Of a DNA stretch of 64,000 nucleotides, positions 1 to 8,656 are shown one piece after another. A program made the position numbers and the translations under genes. The stretch covers positions 1-64,000 of the forward strand of contig NZ_BOPG01000075.1 in assembly GCF_016863635.1 (NCBI RefSeq). Direction: 5' to 3'. The notes below the pieces were generated by a model. It did not search any database, was not told where the DNA came from, and saw nothing but the letters and a program-made list of their open reading frames with translations. Each line of letters begins with the position of its first letter. Position 1 is the first letter of the stretch. The stretch comes from Virgisporangium aurantiacum. Its GTDB lineage: Bacteria; Actinomycetota; Actinomycetes; Mycobacteriales; Micromonosporaceae.

Positions 1-995
1 AGGCAGATTTCGACGAGCGGCTGGCGAGGATCGCGTCCGACCCGCGGCAGTGGGTGACGTTCATCGAGCAGGTCGCCGCGTTCGGCGCCCGCTACAGCCT
101 CGGCAACCAACTGTTGCTGCTGATGCAGGCCGAGGAGCGCGGGATCACCCCGCAGTTCTTCCTGCCCTACGGCAACCGGGACAAGAACACCGGCTGGTTC
201 AAGCACAGCCGGCAGGTGCGTAAGGGTGAGACGTCATTCAAGATCTGGGCGCCGATCAGACGCCGTCCCACTGAGGAGCAGGCGGCCGAGTGGGAAGCGG
301 CCGGCCGTAAGTTTCGCCGTGACCCGGGCGGTCGCCCGTCGATCCAGGTCGTGGGATTCCGGCTGGAGTCCACGTTCGACGTGTCACAGACCGACGGGGA
401 ACCGTTCGAGCCGCCCAGCGTGCAACGTCTGCGCCGGCAGCGCATGTCCAGCGCCGGCGCGCCGCAGCTGCTGGCGGGGGACGATCCGACCGACGCGTTC
501 GACGACATGGTCAAGCTGATCAAAGACGCCGGGTACAGCTTCGAACTCGATGTGCCTGGTAGCCGGTACCTGGGCGACGCGAACGGGGTGACAGTCGGCG
601 GGGACGTGATGCTGGTCAAGGTCCGCAGCGACGTTGGCACCGCGCAGCGGCTCAAGACCACGGTGCACGAGCTGGCGCACATCCGCTGCGATCACCGCAC
701 CGGCGCCCGAGTCGGTGAAGACCTGCACCGCGGCCGGGCCGAGACCGAAGCGGAAAGCGTCGCGCACATCGTGTGCAAGGCCCTCGGCCTCGATTCCGCG
801 CCGTACAGCGACGCCTACGTGATGGGCTGGGCCGACGGTGACATGGACCTGGTCGCGCAGTGCGCGCAAACGGTGCTGCGGGTCGCCAAGCAGATCCTCA
901 CCGATCTCACCCCGGAGCGCGCCGACGCCGACACGGATCCGGGCGCCGACGATGCGGCCGAACCGATGGCCGGTATGGCGATCGCCGCGTCCTGA
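1..995 (+). CDS. ArdC-like antirestriction protein with zinc metalloprotease domain (5' end outside window)
   Basis: The frame is open from base 3, so the gene begins upstream; about 330 residues are visible and the first internal ATG/GTG is not the real start. The N-terminal part contains FGARYSLGNQLLLLMQ, the signature of the ArdC single-strand DNA-binding domain (PF08401-like). The second half carries HELAH at 666-680, a gluzincin-type zinc site, with a downstream acidic stretch (RAETEAES) that can supply the third ligand. ArdC-type proteins are carried by conjugative plasmids and protect incoming DNA from restriction. It sits at the head of a + strand row of element genes. The family call is firm; activity is inferred. 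Confidence 0.85.
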   Translation, partial: ADFDERLARIASDPRQWVTFIEQVAAFGARYSLGNQLLLLMQAEERGITPQFFLPYGNRDKNTGWFKHSRQVRKGETSFKIWAPIRRRPTEEQAAEWEAAGRKFRRDPGGRPSIQVVGFRLESTFDVSQTDGEPFEPPSVQRLRRQRMSSAGAPQLLAGDDPTDAFDDMVKLIKDAGYSFELDVPGSRYLGDANGVTVGGDVMLVKVRSDVGTAQRLKTTVHELAHIRCDHRTGARVGEDLHRGRAETEAESVAHIVCKALGLDSAPYSDAYVMGWADGDMDLVAQCAQTVLRVAKQILTDLTPERADADTDPGADDAAEPMAGMAIAAS

Positions 996-1087
996 TCTGG
1001 CGGCGTCGTCGAGGCCGTCACTGGAGCCCACCCCAGCCGCGTGGCGTTGCGGCCCGGCTGGGTTGTCACACGCACACCCGTCCCGAC

Positions 1088-1132
1088 GCGCGACGACACC
1101 GCCGCCGCCCGCCGGTGGCGGTGCTGTCGCGC
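1088..1132 (+). promoter_or_regulatory. GC-rich inverted repeat upstream of the 1159 gene
   Basis: Arms GCGCGAC-GA-CACCGCC and GGCGGTG-CT-GTCGCGC pair over 14 bp around a 2-nt internal loop; the hairpin ends 26 nt before the ATG. A second small pairing, GCGCCC (1131-1136) with GGGCGC (1148-1153), would bury the ribosome-binding site. It could be a terminator, an operator or an mRNA structure. Confidence 0.5.
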
Positions 1133-1158
1133 GCCCCGATTCAGAAAGGGCGCCACCG

Positions 1159-1773
1159 ATGAGAATCATCCTTCCGCTGGTGCTGCTGTTCGACCACAAC
1201 GCCGAGGCATGGGCGCACAAGCGTGGCATCGCCGAAATCGACGCCTACGACGACTTCACCGCGCTGCTGGACCACGCCGTCACCGACGGCACCATCGCCG
1301 CCGCACTCGACACAGCGCTGCCGCTGCTACGCGGCCACATCACCGCACACCCCGTTGAGGAGGTGGACAGCACCACGCGTGAGGACCTGCTGCGTCGGCT
1401 GCAGGAATCCCTGGCCGCCGACCAGGATCAGGCACTCCTCGACGCGATCCGCTACCACCTCGCCACCCACCGGCGCGAGCTCGGCCGTCGCCGGCCACGA
1501 TGGGTAATCTTCGGCACGATGGAGTGGGACAACGGCCACTTCCTGACCGGCACCACCGCGACGGTGTACTTCGCCAACGGCGACCACGTGCCGGTCGACT
1601 TCCACGGCTCCGGCGTCGACGAGCTGCTCACCGACATGTACGGCGCCCGCGGCCCGATGGCGGCGCTCGGCGTGGACTTGCGCGACGGGACATTGGAGTT
1701 CGACGACTACGCCGACAACGTCCCCGATCTGCTCGGCATCCCGGCCAGTCGCCACCACACCGACGGCGACTGA
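1159..1773 (+). CDS. Hypothetical protein (204 aa)
   Basis: ATG at 1159 follows GAAAGGG at 1144-1150, the only good ribosome-binding site in the region. The acidic N-terminal half is helical and rich in Asp and Ala; the C-terminal half (PRWVIFGTMEWDNGHFLTG onward) looks like a small beta domain ending in a conserved-looking DLRDGTLEFDDYADNVPDLL tail. No known family was recognised and no membrane segment is visible. It lies between the ArdC-like and ArdA-like genes, so a role in establishment of the element is possible but unproven. Confidence 0.75.
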   Translation: MRIILPLVLLFDHNAEAWAHKRGIAEIDAYDDFTALLDHAVTDGTIAAALDTALPLLRGHITAHPVEEVDSTTREDLLRRLQESLAADQDQALLDAIRYHLATHRRELGRRRPRWVIFGTMEWDNGHFLTGTTATVYFANGDHVPVDFHGSGVDELLTDMYGARGPMAALGVDLRDGTLEFDDYADNVPDLLGIPASRHHTDGD

Positions 1774-1870
1774 GCGATCTACGCAAGTGAGCCTCGCGAC
1801 ATGCGTGAACCGTCTCGTCACCGCGCCGGTAGGGCGCGAGCCGGAGCACAGCTCGCCACCCCATAACCAA

Positions 1871-1896
1871 ACGGCGTCGCGGAGCCGCGACACCGT
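1871..1896 (+). promoter_or_regulatory. Inverted repeat upstream of the ArdA-like gene
   Basis: ACGG-c-GTCGCGG and CCGCGAC-a-CCGT form an 11-bp stem with one mismatch, ending 32 nt before the GTG start at 1929. It is the same arrangement as the hairpin before the 1159 gene, with unrelated sequence. Confidence 0.4.
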
Positions 1897-1928
1897 CGCC
1901 AACCCCCACGAGAGAACAGGACAACACC

Positions 1929-3116
1929 GTGAAATTCACCATCACCGAGGCGCTGCACGAGATGCGGCGCCTGCAGAACGTCGATGCTGGCCGACTGCGT
2001 GGCGTTGCGGTCAACTACTACCTCGACGAACTCACCGGCCTCGACCGGCTGCCCGCGCCGTGGGGCAGCCGCCTGGTCGAACTGATCGAGGCCCGCAGGG
2101 CCGGCACCATCACCGCCGACACACCGCACTACCTGGTCTACTCGGACCGGATGCCGGTGGCCTGGGCCACCGTACACGCCGCTGTGGTCACCCCCACCGT
2201 GGCGATGTCGACTGTTCAGGCCAAACACCAGCGGCAGGTCGCTGCCGTCCTGGCGGACCTGGACCGCGACATCCTGGAAGGACTGGCCGACCAGCGCGAC
2301 CTACGCGAGGGCCGACCGGACACGACCGAGGCGCATCACGAGCCGCACATGGTCGGCGCGCTGCGGGTGGCACCCGCAGACGACCCGACCGCGACCCGCT
2401 GGGTCCGGCCGAGCGCGGACCTCGACGAGACCCGGGCGGACGTTGCCCGGACGCTGGGGATTTCCGCGGCCGACGCGTTGATCGTCAGCGCGGTCGGCTA
2501 CGGCCATCACGGCTACCACGCCCACCGGCTGTCGCTGGAGCTGGTCTGCGCAATGCAGGCCACCGCGGCAGCCAACGACGTGTCGCTGGCCACGGTCGGC
2601 AACTGGATCGACCACGGCCTGGCGACAAACGCCGAGGCGAGCACCCTGCCGGGGCGGTTCGCCGCCGTGTACAGCGGCCGGTACACGTCCGAGGCCGACT
2701 ATGCCCACCACCGGATGGACACGCAGGGCTGGACCGGCCTGCTCCGCGACAGCGGGATGGAGGCGTACTTCGACCTGCCCCGCTACGCGCGGCACCTGTT
2801 CGTCCGCGACGTGTTCGGCATCGGCCTGGACGGGGCGCATCCCTGGCGAGGCGTCGAGGTGTTTCACCGGCCGGCGGCGCTGCGCGTCGCCGTTAACGAG
2901 GCCACCAGCCGCCTGCGGCAGGCGGTCGACCGACGACGGGGCACACCTGCTGCGTGCCCTACCCCGCGCGGTGCTGCTCGGCATCGCCGCACCGCACCAC
3001 GTCGCCGCGACCGGCGCGGGAGCTGCCGAGGAGTCCGGCGGGGTCCCACTGAGCGAGGCCAGCCTGATCGACACGCTGCTAACCAAGCAGTTCGGCGACA
3101 CGAGCACCACCGCTAG
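1929..3116 (+). CDS. ArdA-like antirestriction protein, probable 3' frameshift
   Basis: GTG start at 1929. Residues 240-310 match the ArdA C-terminal pattern: FAAVYSGRYTSEADYAHH, then YFDLPRYARHLFVRDVF and a terminal VEVFHR. ArdA proteins are DNA mimics that inhibit type I restriction enzymes during conjugation. From about 2925 the GC3 signal leaves this frame and moves to +1, where a sensible tail continues to a stop at 3160-3162 that overlaps the GTG of the next gene. The visible frame instead runs to 3116 through an Arg-rich, shadow-like tail. Either one base was lost or gained near 2925-2940, or a separate small ORF (GTG 2971 to 3162) follows. Confidence 0.7.
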   Translation: MKFTITEALHEMRRLQNVDAGRLRGVAVNYYLDELTGLDRLPAPWGSRLVELIEARRAGTITADTPHYLVYSDRMPVAWATVHAAVVTPTVAMSTVQAKHQRQVAAVLADLDRDILEGLADQRDLREGRPDTTEAHHEPHMVGALRVAPADDPTATRWVRPSADLDETRADVARTLGISAADALIVSAVGYGHHGYHAHRLSLELVCAMQATAAANDVSLATVGNWIDHGLATNAEASTLPGRFAAVYSGRYTSEADYAHHRMDTQGWTGLLRDSGMEAYFDLPRYARHLFVRDVFGIGLDGAHPWRGVEVFHRPAALRVAVNEATSRLRQAVDRRRGTPAACPTPRGAARHRRTAPRRRDRRGSCRGVRRGPTERGQPDRHAANQAVRRHEHHR

Positions 3117-3158
3117 CACCACCGCGAGCGCCATCGCAAGCAACGCGGCGAGCATCGA

Positions 3159-3902
3159 GTGAGCGCATGGATCCCCGTCGTCGACCCGGACGTGGTCGAC
3201 GCCTTGCAGTACCTCGACGCATGGTGCTCGGCCGGCGACTCCCTCGACTGGGACATCGCCGTGATCGCCTACGACGTGCCGGCCGACATCCCCGTGCACG
3301 GCGTGCGGGTGCCGGCTGGCCTCTACACCCGGGAGGTGACCGGCGGCGGACGCCACGTCATCGCCCTGCGGTGGACCGACCGTGACGCGCTGGCCCAGCA
3401 GGTCGCCGATGTCGCAAAGCGTCATGCCGCGTACCTGCATATCGATCACGCCCGGCCCGGTTTTGTCGCGGCACACGCCGCGGAGATCGACCGGTGCGCC
3501 CGCGCCGTCCTCGCCTTGGTCGAAGCCGACGAACGTGACGGCGGGCCGCTGTATGACGCCGCGGTGCGGTGCTGGCACGACCTGCACGACCACGTCGACA
3601 CCAACGACTACGTCGACGGCAACACCGGCAGCGTCGCCGTGCCGTGGGGCACCGACGCGGTCGTCGACGACCTCGGCGGCCACGAGTTCGTGACCGCCGT
3701 ACAGGCACGCGTCGACGAGCTGCTGCACGAACGCGACCGCCCGCTGAGCTTCGACGAGGCCGAAGCGGCCGGCCTGGACGGGACACTGCGCGACGGCAGC
3801 GCCGAGCACACGTGGGCCAGCCTCACCCCACGGCAGCGCGCCGCACTGGGCCGGCACTGGGCCTGCACTGAGCGTGTATTGAACCCGTACCGGGGTCTGT
3901 AA
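3159..3902 (+). CDS. Hypothetical protein (247 aa)
   Basis: GTG at 3159 overlaps the TGA at 3160-3162 of the +1 frame behind the ArdA-like gene, so the two are probably translationally coupled. The protein is acidic, rich in Asp and Ala, with no signal peptide or membrane segment; it has a central DNDYVDGNTG-like loop region and a C-terminal LTPRQRAALGRHW helix. No family was recognised. GC3 is strong throughout, so it is a real gene. Confidence 0.75.
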   Translation: MSAWIPVVDPDVVDALQYLDAWCSAGDSLDWDIAVIAYDVPADIPVHGVRVPAGLYTREVTGGGRHVIALRWTDRDALAQQVADVAKRHAAYLHIDHARPGFVAAHAAEIDRCARAVLALVEADERDGGPLYDAAVRCWHDLHDHVDTNDYVDGNTGSVAVPWGTDAVVDDLGGHEFVTAVQARVDELLHERDRPLSFDEAEAAGLDGTLRDGSAEHTWASLTPRQRAALGRHWACTERVLNPYRGL

Positions 3903-4092
3903 CTCGGCCGGGTACGCGTCAGACACCGGCTACACCCGACACCGGGTGGACATGCAAACCACGGCGATGCCCACCGACGCGGCCACCGGGGCCACTGCGG
4001 CCTGATCGGACCACCGGGCTTGCGCCCGGTTGAACCACCAGCTCCACCAGTTCCGCCAGTTCCGGCCGATGCCCGGCCAAGGACCACCCACC

Positions 4093-4120
4093 GCGGGCAC
4101 GGCCGATGCGCCGTGCCCGC
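4093..4120 (+). promoter_or_regulatory. 11-bp perfect hairpin upstream of the 4144 gene
   Basis: GCGGGCACGGC (4093-4103) and GCCGTGCCCGC (4110-4120) are perfect complements with a 6-nt loop, ending 23 nt before the ATG. The core GGGCACGGC/GCCGTGYCC recurs in the hairpin at 6598-6629. Confidence 0.55.
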
Positions 4121-4143
4121 TCGACTCCTCTGGAGGAGAGCTC

Positions 4144-4533
4144 ATGGCACCCGAGACGTTCGACGAGTACCTGGCCGCCTACGGCCGCGCCGACGGCGAC
4201 TACCCGGTCATCGACCTCGATGTCGCCGACATGCAGCGCCACACCGTGGTCGTCACCTTCGCCGGCGGCGCCAAGAAGGCGATCGTGCAGTTCTTCGGCC
4301 TGGCCGCGCACACCGACGGCGAGCACCTGTGCATCGACGTGAATGCGTTCGTCGACGACCGGGCGGCCCGGTCCAGCGTGTTCGGCATGGAGAACGGCCG
4401 CCGCTTCGAAGGGTTCGCCGAGACCGCGCCCGGCCGCTCCCATGGCTGGCCCGCCGTCCGCGGCGTCAGCGTGCTCATCGGCGCCCAGACCGCACAGCCG
4501 CAGCCCGACCCGCAGTCCGAGCCGCAGTCCTGA
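4144..4533 (+). CDS. Hypothetical protein (129 aa)
   Basis: ATG at 4144 is preceded by CTGGAGGAGAG, a strong ribosome-binding site that can itself pair with the upstream CTCCTC. The protein starts MAPETFDEYLAAYGRADGDY and looks like a compact alpha/beta fold, with a Pro/Gln/Ser-rich tail encoded by a short CCGCAGYCCGA-type repeat near 4498-4530. No family recognised. The in-frame extension upstream to 4030 lacks a start signal and crosses the hairpin. Confidence 0.7.
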   Translation: MAPETFDEYLAAYGRADGDYPVIDLDVADMQRHTVVVTFAGGAKKAIVQFFGLAAHTDGEHLCIDVNAFVDDRAARSSVFGMENGRRFEGFAETAPGRSHGWPAVRGVSVLIGAQTAQPQPDPQSEPQS

Positions 4534-4545
4534 TCTTGCCCGTCC

Positions 4546-4589
4546 GGGCGTGGGCCAGGCCACCGGCTGCGGTCGGCCGGTCCACGCCC
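4546..4589 (+). terminator. Terminator-like hairpin between the 4144 and 4617 genes
   Basis: GGGCGTGG (4546-4553) pairs with CCACGCCC (4582-4589), with an inner ACCGGC/GCCGGT stem, and is followed by CTTTTCC. It lies just behind one stop codon and 27 nt before the next ATG, so it may end one transcript or sit in the leader of the next. Confidence 0.45.
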
Positions 4590-4616
4590 CTTTTCCGCCA
4601 AGGAGGCGTATCCCTC

Positions 4617-5285
4617 ATGACCAAACCGGTCACGTTACACAACGGCTACTACCTGATCTACACGAAAGCGTGGCTCGATCAGCGCACCGGCGCACACCAG
4701 GTCGAGCACAGCGCGCAGCTGCAGGAATTCGTCCTCTGCGACGTGTTCGACGACTACCGGCCGAGCCTGGACATGGCCGCCCGGATGCGGCTGTGGTGCG
4801 CCGCGCACGGCTACCCCGTCGGCGCGGGCGGCGTGATCGAACACGACGCCGCCTGCCTCACCAAGCCGGTCACGATCGTGCTGGCCACCGTGCCGGCCGA
4901 GGTGCCGGCCGAGGCCGGCGTGCCCCGGCAAGCGCTGGCGCTGGTCAGTATCAACGGCGCCAGCCCCGACGTGTACGCCGACCGCACCACCGACGAGGGC
5001 TACTGGCTGGACGCCACCTCCATCGCGCTGTCCTGCTCCGGCGGGCACGCCTGGACCTGGGATGGTGACCGCTACCTGCACACCGCCGACGGCGCCGAAA
5101 CAGACGTCAGCACCCTGTTCGGCCGCGACGCCAGCGTGATCAGCCGCTGCCACGACTGCGAAGCGTTCGACGACGGCGGCACCGAACAGATGTGTCCGTG
5201 CCCGGGTTTCGCCGTCTACTGCCCGGCCTGCGGCGAACGCTGCCAGGTCACCCTGCCCGAGGTCCCCGTCTTCGAGGAGCGCTGA
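4617..5285 (+). CDS. Hypothetical protein with C-terminal Cys-rich zinc-ribbon-like segment (222 aa)
   Basis: ATG at 4617 follows AAGGAGG at 4600-4606. The N-terminal half begins MTKPVTLHNGYYLIYTKAW. The last 50 residues hold CHDC...CPCPGFAVYCPACGERC, spaced like one or two zinc ribbons, so metal or nucleic-acid binding is likely. Its TGA (5283-5285) overlaps the next ATG. No family recognised. Confidence 0.75.
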   Translation: MTKPVTLHNGYYLIYTKAWLDQRTGAHQVEHSAQLQEFVLCDVFDDYRPSLDMAARMRLWCAAHGYPVGAGGVIEHDAACLTKPVTIVLATVPAEVPAEAGVPRQALALVSINGASPDVYADRTTDEGYWLDATSIALSCSGGHAWTWDGDRYLHTADGAETDVSTLFGRDASVISRCHDCEAFDDGGTEQMCPCPGFAVYCPACGERCQVTLPEVPVFEER

Positions 5286-5725
5286 TGATCCAGCTGCGAT
5301 TCGCGCTGCGCGACGTCCTGGCCGTGGCCGAACACGCCATCGCCGCGCCCGCTCACAAGCCGGCGTTCGCCGACACGGTGGATGGAACGACGCCGACCCC
5401 GGCGCTGTGGTTCGTCGGCGACGACGGTCTCTACCTGATGTCCAACGGCCTGCCGGGCCAGCCACACCCGGACGGCGGCGACCGGCTGCACGTGGTCTAC
5501 GCCGACGGATACCGCACCGCGATGTCCAAGCACGCCATCGCCGACGAGATCGGCGGCGACGACTTTTGCGAACCGCTGTCCCTGCTCGACCCCGGCCCCG
5601 ACGGTGTCACTCTGCACGCCCGGCTCACCGCCGGCGTCGCTGACGGCCTGGACCTGCTCGTCATCGACCTCGACACCACCGCAATGCAGCTCTACCTCGC
5701 CGACGCCCGGGAGGCCACCCGATGA
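5285..5725 (+). CDS. DUF3085 family protein (146 aa)
   Basis: ATG at 5285 overlaps the preceding TGA (TGATGA). The sequence MIQLRFALRDVLAVAEHA followed by PALWFVGDDGLYLMSNG is the hallmark of DUF3085, a small family of unknown function common on actinobacterial and proteobacterial mobile elements. The upstream in-frame extension overlaps the previous zinc-ribbon coding region and is rejected. Confidence 0.8.
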   Translation: MIQLRFALRDVLAVAEHAIAAPAHKPAFADTVDGTTPTPALWFVGDDGLYLMSNGLPGQPHPDGGDRLHVVYADGYRTAMSKHAIADEIGGDDFCEPLSLLDPGPDGVTLHARLTAGVADGLDLLVIDLDTTAMQLYLADAREATR

Positions 5726-6510
5726 ACCTGCCCACCATGGACCCGGTCCGCCGTGCGCTCACCGAGGCCGAGCTGACCGCCATCATCGGCCGCATCGACG
5801 CCGCCGACTCCACCGCTGGCCTGCTCGCCGCAGTCGTCAGGTCGGTGTACAACACGCTGCTGGCCGAGCGCGGTCTGACCCTCACCACCCTGCCCGACGG
5901 CCACAAGATCGACCCGCGCCAGTTCCACATCCCCACCAGCCAGTGGCAGGCCATCGCCGGCGCGGTCACCGACCGGGCCGCAGCCTGGGGCACCGGCCCC
6001 GAACTGGCCATGGAACTCGTCAACGTCCTGCCGAGCAGCTACGACGACCCGGCCGCCCCGGTACCGGACACGCCCCGCACCGACCGGCGCCCCGACCTGC
6101 TGCACCTGCACATCAGCCGGGACGCGGTCGACGTCATTGCCGCCGCCACCCGGCACGTCCAGGCGCTCGCCGCCCACTACGGCCCGGCCTCGGCGGAGCA
6201 CCTGACGGCCAGCATCAGCTGGCTGGCCGCCCTGTCGCGGCTGCTGTCCCTGGGCTTCGGCGCCGACACCCGCGTGCACCGCGACGGACACCTCAGCCTC
6301 CTGGCCACCACCGGCAGCGGATTCACGTACGGGCTGATCTTCCACGACGCCACCCGCCGCTGCATCGCCGGCGACGGCTGCGCCGCCACGATCGCCGACG
6401 ACGGGACCGCCCATGCCCCGTGGTCCACCGCGGTGATCGCCGACCACATCCACCAGCCCAGCTTCCCGCTGGACGCACCACGACCCGGGTCCTGGTCCAT
6501 GCACTCCTGA
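5722..6510 (+). CDS. Hypothetical protein (262 aa)
   Basis: ATG at 5722 overlaps the DUF3085 stop as ATGA, so it is in the same operon. The first 100 residues (DPVRRALTEAELTAIIGRID and following) are helical; a proline-rich linker near residues 110-120 leads to a second domain with HLTASISWLAALSRLLSLGFG. No catalytic motif was recognised. Confidence 0.75.
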   Translation: MNLPTMDPVRRALTEAELTAIIGRIDAADSTAGLLAAVVRSVYNTLLAERGLTLTTLPDGHKIDPRQFHIPTSQWQAIAGAVTDRAAAWGTGPELAMELVNVLPSSYDDPAAPVPDTPRTDRRPDLLHLHISRDAVDVIAAATRHVQALAAHYGPASAEHLTASISWLAALSRLLSLGFGADTRVHRDGHLSLLATTGSGFTYGLIFHDATRRCIAGDGCAATIADDGTAHAPWSTAVIADHIHQPSFPLDAPRPGSWSMHS

Positions 6511-6597
6511 CCCGCATCGGCGCGCCGCGACCTCGCCGGCCGCCCGAAAGCTCCGACCCCCTCTCTTTCGGCCGTTGCCCGGCCACGCATTCCAGGA

Positions 6598-6629
6598 TTC
6601 CGGGCACGGCTGCTGCGCCGTGTCCGGAA
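6598..6629 (+). promoter_or_regulatory. 13-bp hairpin upstream of the 6657 gene
   Basis: TTCCGGGCACGGC and GCCGTGTCCGGAA pair over 13 bp with one G-U wobble and a 6-nt loop, ending 27 nt before the ATG. The segment after it, CTACCGCGCAGGGAG, matches CTACCGCGCAAGGAG before the DUF4192 gene. Confidence 0.5.
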
Positions 6630-6656
6630 ACCCCCTACCGCGCAGGGAGTTCCGTC

Positions 6657-7073
6657 ATGACGAGCACGCTGCAGCCGCATCAGATGCTGCGGATCGGCCA
6701 GCCGGTCCACGTCAACCACCGCGCCAGCTGGCTGCCCGCCACGGTCGCCTTGGTGGCCCCCCGCCACGTCGGCGTCACCTACGACACCGGCGTATCGGCC
6801 CCGCTTACCGACACCGTCCTGCCCTGGGCCGTGCGCCCCGCCGACGGCGCCCAGCTACGCGCGGCCCGGCGCGTAGCCACCGGCGATCAGGTCATCTTCG
6901 GCAGCAGCGTACGCACCGTCGCCGCCCCGCCGTGGAAGGGCCGCGACGGCTGGCTGGTGCTGCATTTCATCGACGGCGGCCAGCCCGCCCTCGTCCACCC
7001 CGGCGCCGTGCTGCGCCTGGTCGACGACACCCCGCAGGTCACCGTCAACGGCCGCCCGCTGCCCACGCACTGA
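6657..7073 (+). CDS. Hypothetical protein, KOW/SH3-like beta protein (138 aa)
   Basis: ATG at 6657 follows CAGGGAG. The sequence alternates short beta-like stretches (RIGQPVHVNHRASWLPATVA, then RHVGVTYDTG and DQVIFGSSVRTV), suggesting two small beta-barrel repeats. There is no signal peptide. Family unknown; the fold is inferred only from the pattern. Confidence 0.7.
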   Translation: MTSTLQPHQMLRIGQPVHVNHRASWLPATVALVAPRHVGVTYDTGVSAPLTDTVLPWAVRPADGAQLRAARRVATGDQVIFGSSVRTVAAPPWKGRDGWLVLHFIDGGQPALVHPGAVLRLVDDTPQVTVNGRPLPTH

Positions 7074-7304
7074 ACCCTCAACCGTCCATAAGAGACCGAT
7101 GAGCGATGCACCAAACACCGGTGGGCCCGCCACCACACGAGACGTCGGTACACCGAGACATCGGCGTAGATCCAGCACGACAGCGTGCACATCGCGTTTG
7201 CCAGCCGCCGCGGTCGACCGACGCAAGCCTCTTTGTACACAGCCGTTGCACACAGGGCGCGGCGCGAACTGCCGCCCCCACATCGACTCCACCGGAGGAC
7301 ACTG

Positions 7305-7814
7305 ATGATTCCCCTCGATGGCCCGGCCGTCGGCAGCCTTTCTGCGGCGGCGGTACCCGCCACGCTGCTGCCGCTGGTCTTCGACCCGGACACCGGCCGG
7401 CTGTTCTGGCTCGACACCGACCGGCGGCTCGTCGCCAGCCCGGTCAGCGCCGACGGCCGCACGTCCCTCGCCTTCGCGGCACCGGTCCCGCGTGCCGGCG
7501 ACGACGAGCGGACCGACGTCGTGGCCACCCTGCTGCACGACATCGCCGAGTTCACCGGCCGGCCCCTACCGGTACCCGACCCCGCCCCGCCGGTCGACGG
7601 CCGCGACGAGTACATCGTGGTCTGGGTCGACAACTGCGCCTTCACCCGCACGCCGCGGCAGGCCGCCGAGCAGGCATGGCGGACAATCCGCCGTCCGGGT
7701 TCGCACGCCTGCGTGTTCCAGGTCGTCAACCGGCACACCGGCGCCCGCGTCGAGGTCGACCTCCTCGACGACGAGGACGGCACCAACGTCCCAGACGGCG
7801 GAAGCCCGTCATGA
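7305..7814 (+). CDS. Hypothetical protein (169 aa)
   Basis: ATG at 7305 follows CCGGAGGAC. The N-terminal half contains LVFDPDTGRLFWLDTDRRLV and an Asp-rich middle; the C-terminal half begins DEYIVVWVDNCAFTRTPRQA, which looks like a separate alpha/beta unit. Its stop overlaps the ATG of the 7811 gene. No family recognised. The 230-nt gap before it (7074-7304) holds no convincing gene. Confidence 0.7.
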   Translation: MIPLDGPAVGSLSAAAVPATLLPLVFDPDTGRLFWLDTDRRLVASPVSADGRTSLAFAAPVPRAGDDERTDVVATLLHDIAEFTGRPLPVPDPAPPVDGRDEYIVVWVDNCAFTRTPRQAAEQAWRTIRRPGSHACVFQVVNRHTGARVEVDLLDDEDGTNVPDGGSPS

Positions 7815-8068
7815 CCTTCGAGGACTTCCCGGTCCGCGACGCCACCGTACGCGTCTTCGACCACAGCCACGAGCCCGACAGCGACGACGCCAGCGACATG
7901 TACGTGCTCGACGTCTTCGGCATCTCCGTGCTCGTGCGGCTGCGGACCAGCCGGGCACACCCGGCCAGCCGACCCCAGCTGTACATCCACATCGACAACG
8001 AAGCCCGGCCGCCGACAGACCTCGCGGTCGAGGTCGCCAACGGCGGCGAGACCCACCACCAGCTCTGA
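7811..8068 (+). CDS. Hypothetical protein (85 aa)
   Basis: ATG at 7811 overlaps the stop of the 7305 gene (ATGA), so it is coupled. The small acidic protein begins MTFEDFPVRDATVRVFDHS and has a central beta-rich stretch (YVLDVFGISVLVRLRTS). The longer upstream frame in this register is the shadow of the previous gene. Function unknown. Confidence 0.65.
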   Translation: MTFEDFPVRDATVRVFDHSHEPDSDDASDMYVLDVFGISVLVRLRTSRAHPASRPQLYIHIDNEARPPTDLAVEVANGGETHHQL

Positions 8069-8086
8069 CACGGCACCACGACCACC

Positions 8087-8123
8087 GACAGCGGCACTGT
8101 CCATATCGGACGGTGCCGCTGTC
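8087..8123 (+). terminator. 16-bp hairpin after the 7305-8068 pair
   Basis: GACAGCGGCAC (8087-8097) pairs perfectly with GTGCCGCTGTC (8113-8123); a T-G wobble and an inner GTCC/GGAC extend the stem to 16 bp around a 5-nt loop. It starts 19 nt after the stop codon. No U-tract follows, as usual for actinomycete terminators. Confidence 0.6.
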
Positions 8124-8248
8124 CCGTGTGGCGGCAACAACCTGCGCACCGGGGATCCAACCCCGGTGGAACACGAAGCTGTACCGCTCGACCCCACTGC
8201 TCGGCCAGACGGACAGCCACTGTCACCCCGTAGATCACGGAGAATTCG

Positions 8249-8656
8249 ATGCCTCTCAAGTTCACCCTTCGCCGCAACCAGCGGCAGATGACCACGATCA
8301 TGGCCAAGCACCACCTCGGCGGCTACGAGATGCTGCGGCTGCTCGCCCGGTTCCAAACCAGCGGCCTCACCGACGTCGACGGCCCCGACTGGGACACCGA
8401 CCGACCGGGCGACGACCTCAGCAAGCACGCCGTCGAGCACATCATCCGCACTGCTATCGACGCATACGGCGGGGACGCCTACCTCAGCGAGGACGACCCG
8501 TTGCGCGACTACACCGCGCCCGAGGCGTGGCACATCCTCACCTGGGCCGCCGGCCAGATCCGCCGGCACTTTCCCGACACCATCGACAACGACTTCATGG
8601 ACTATGAGCGCGAACTCCACGACGCGTACCTGAGCAGCCGGGGCGAGCAGGGATGA
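8249..8656 (+). CDS. Hypothetical protein (135 aa)
   Basis: ATG at 8249 follows CACGGAG. The basic start (MPLKFTLRRNQRQMTTIMAK) is followed by an acidic helical body with DWDTDRPGDDLSKHAVEHII. Its stop overlaps the ATG of the 8653 gene. No family recognised. Confidence 0.7.
   Translation: MPLKFTLRRNQRQMTTIMAKHHLGGYEMLRLLARFQTSGLTDVDGPDWDTDRPGDDLSKHAVEHIIRTAIDAYGGDAYLSEDDPLRDYTAPEAWHILTWAAGQIRRHFPDTIDNDFMDYERELHDAYLSSRGEQG

Noticed and set aside
384-1229. Long - strand frame antisense to the ArdC-like gene
   Set aside because: Shadow of the + strand gene in high-GC DNA: wrong GC3 pattern, Arg/Gly/Val-rich, no ribosome-binding site.
2301-3926. 541-codon - strand frame
   Set aside because: Antisense shadow of the ArdA-like and 3159 genes; no domain and no coding-type GC3.
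7099-7305. 68-codon + strand frame in the gap before the 7305 gene
   Set aside because: Poor GC3 and no ribosome-binding site; nothing recognisable.
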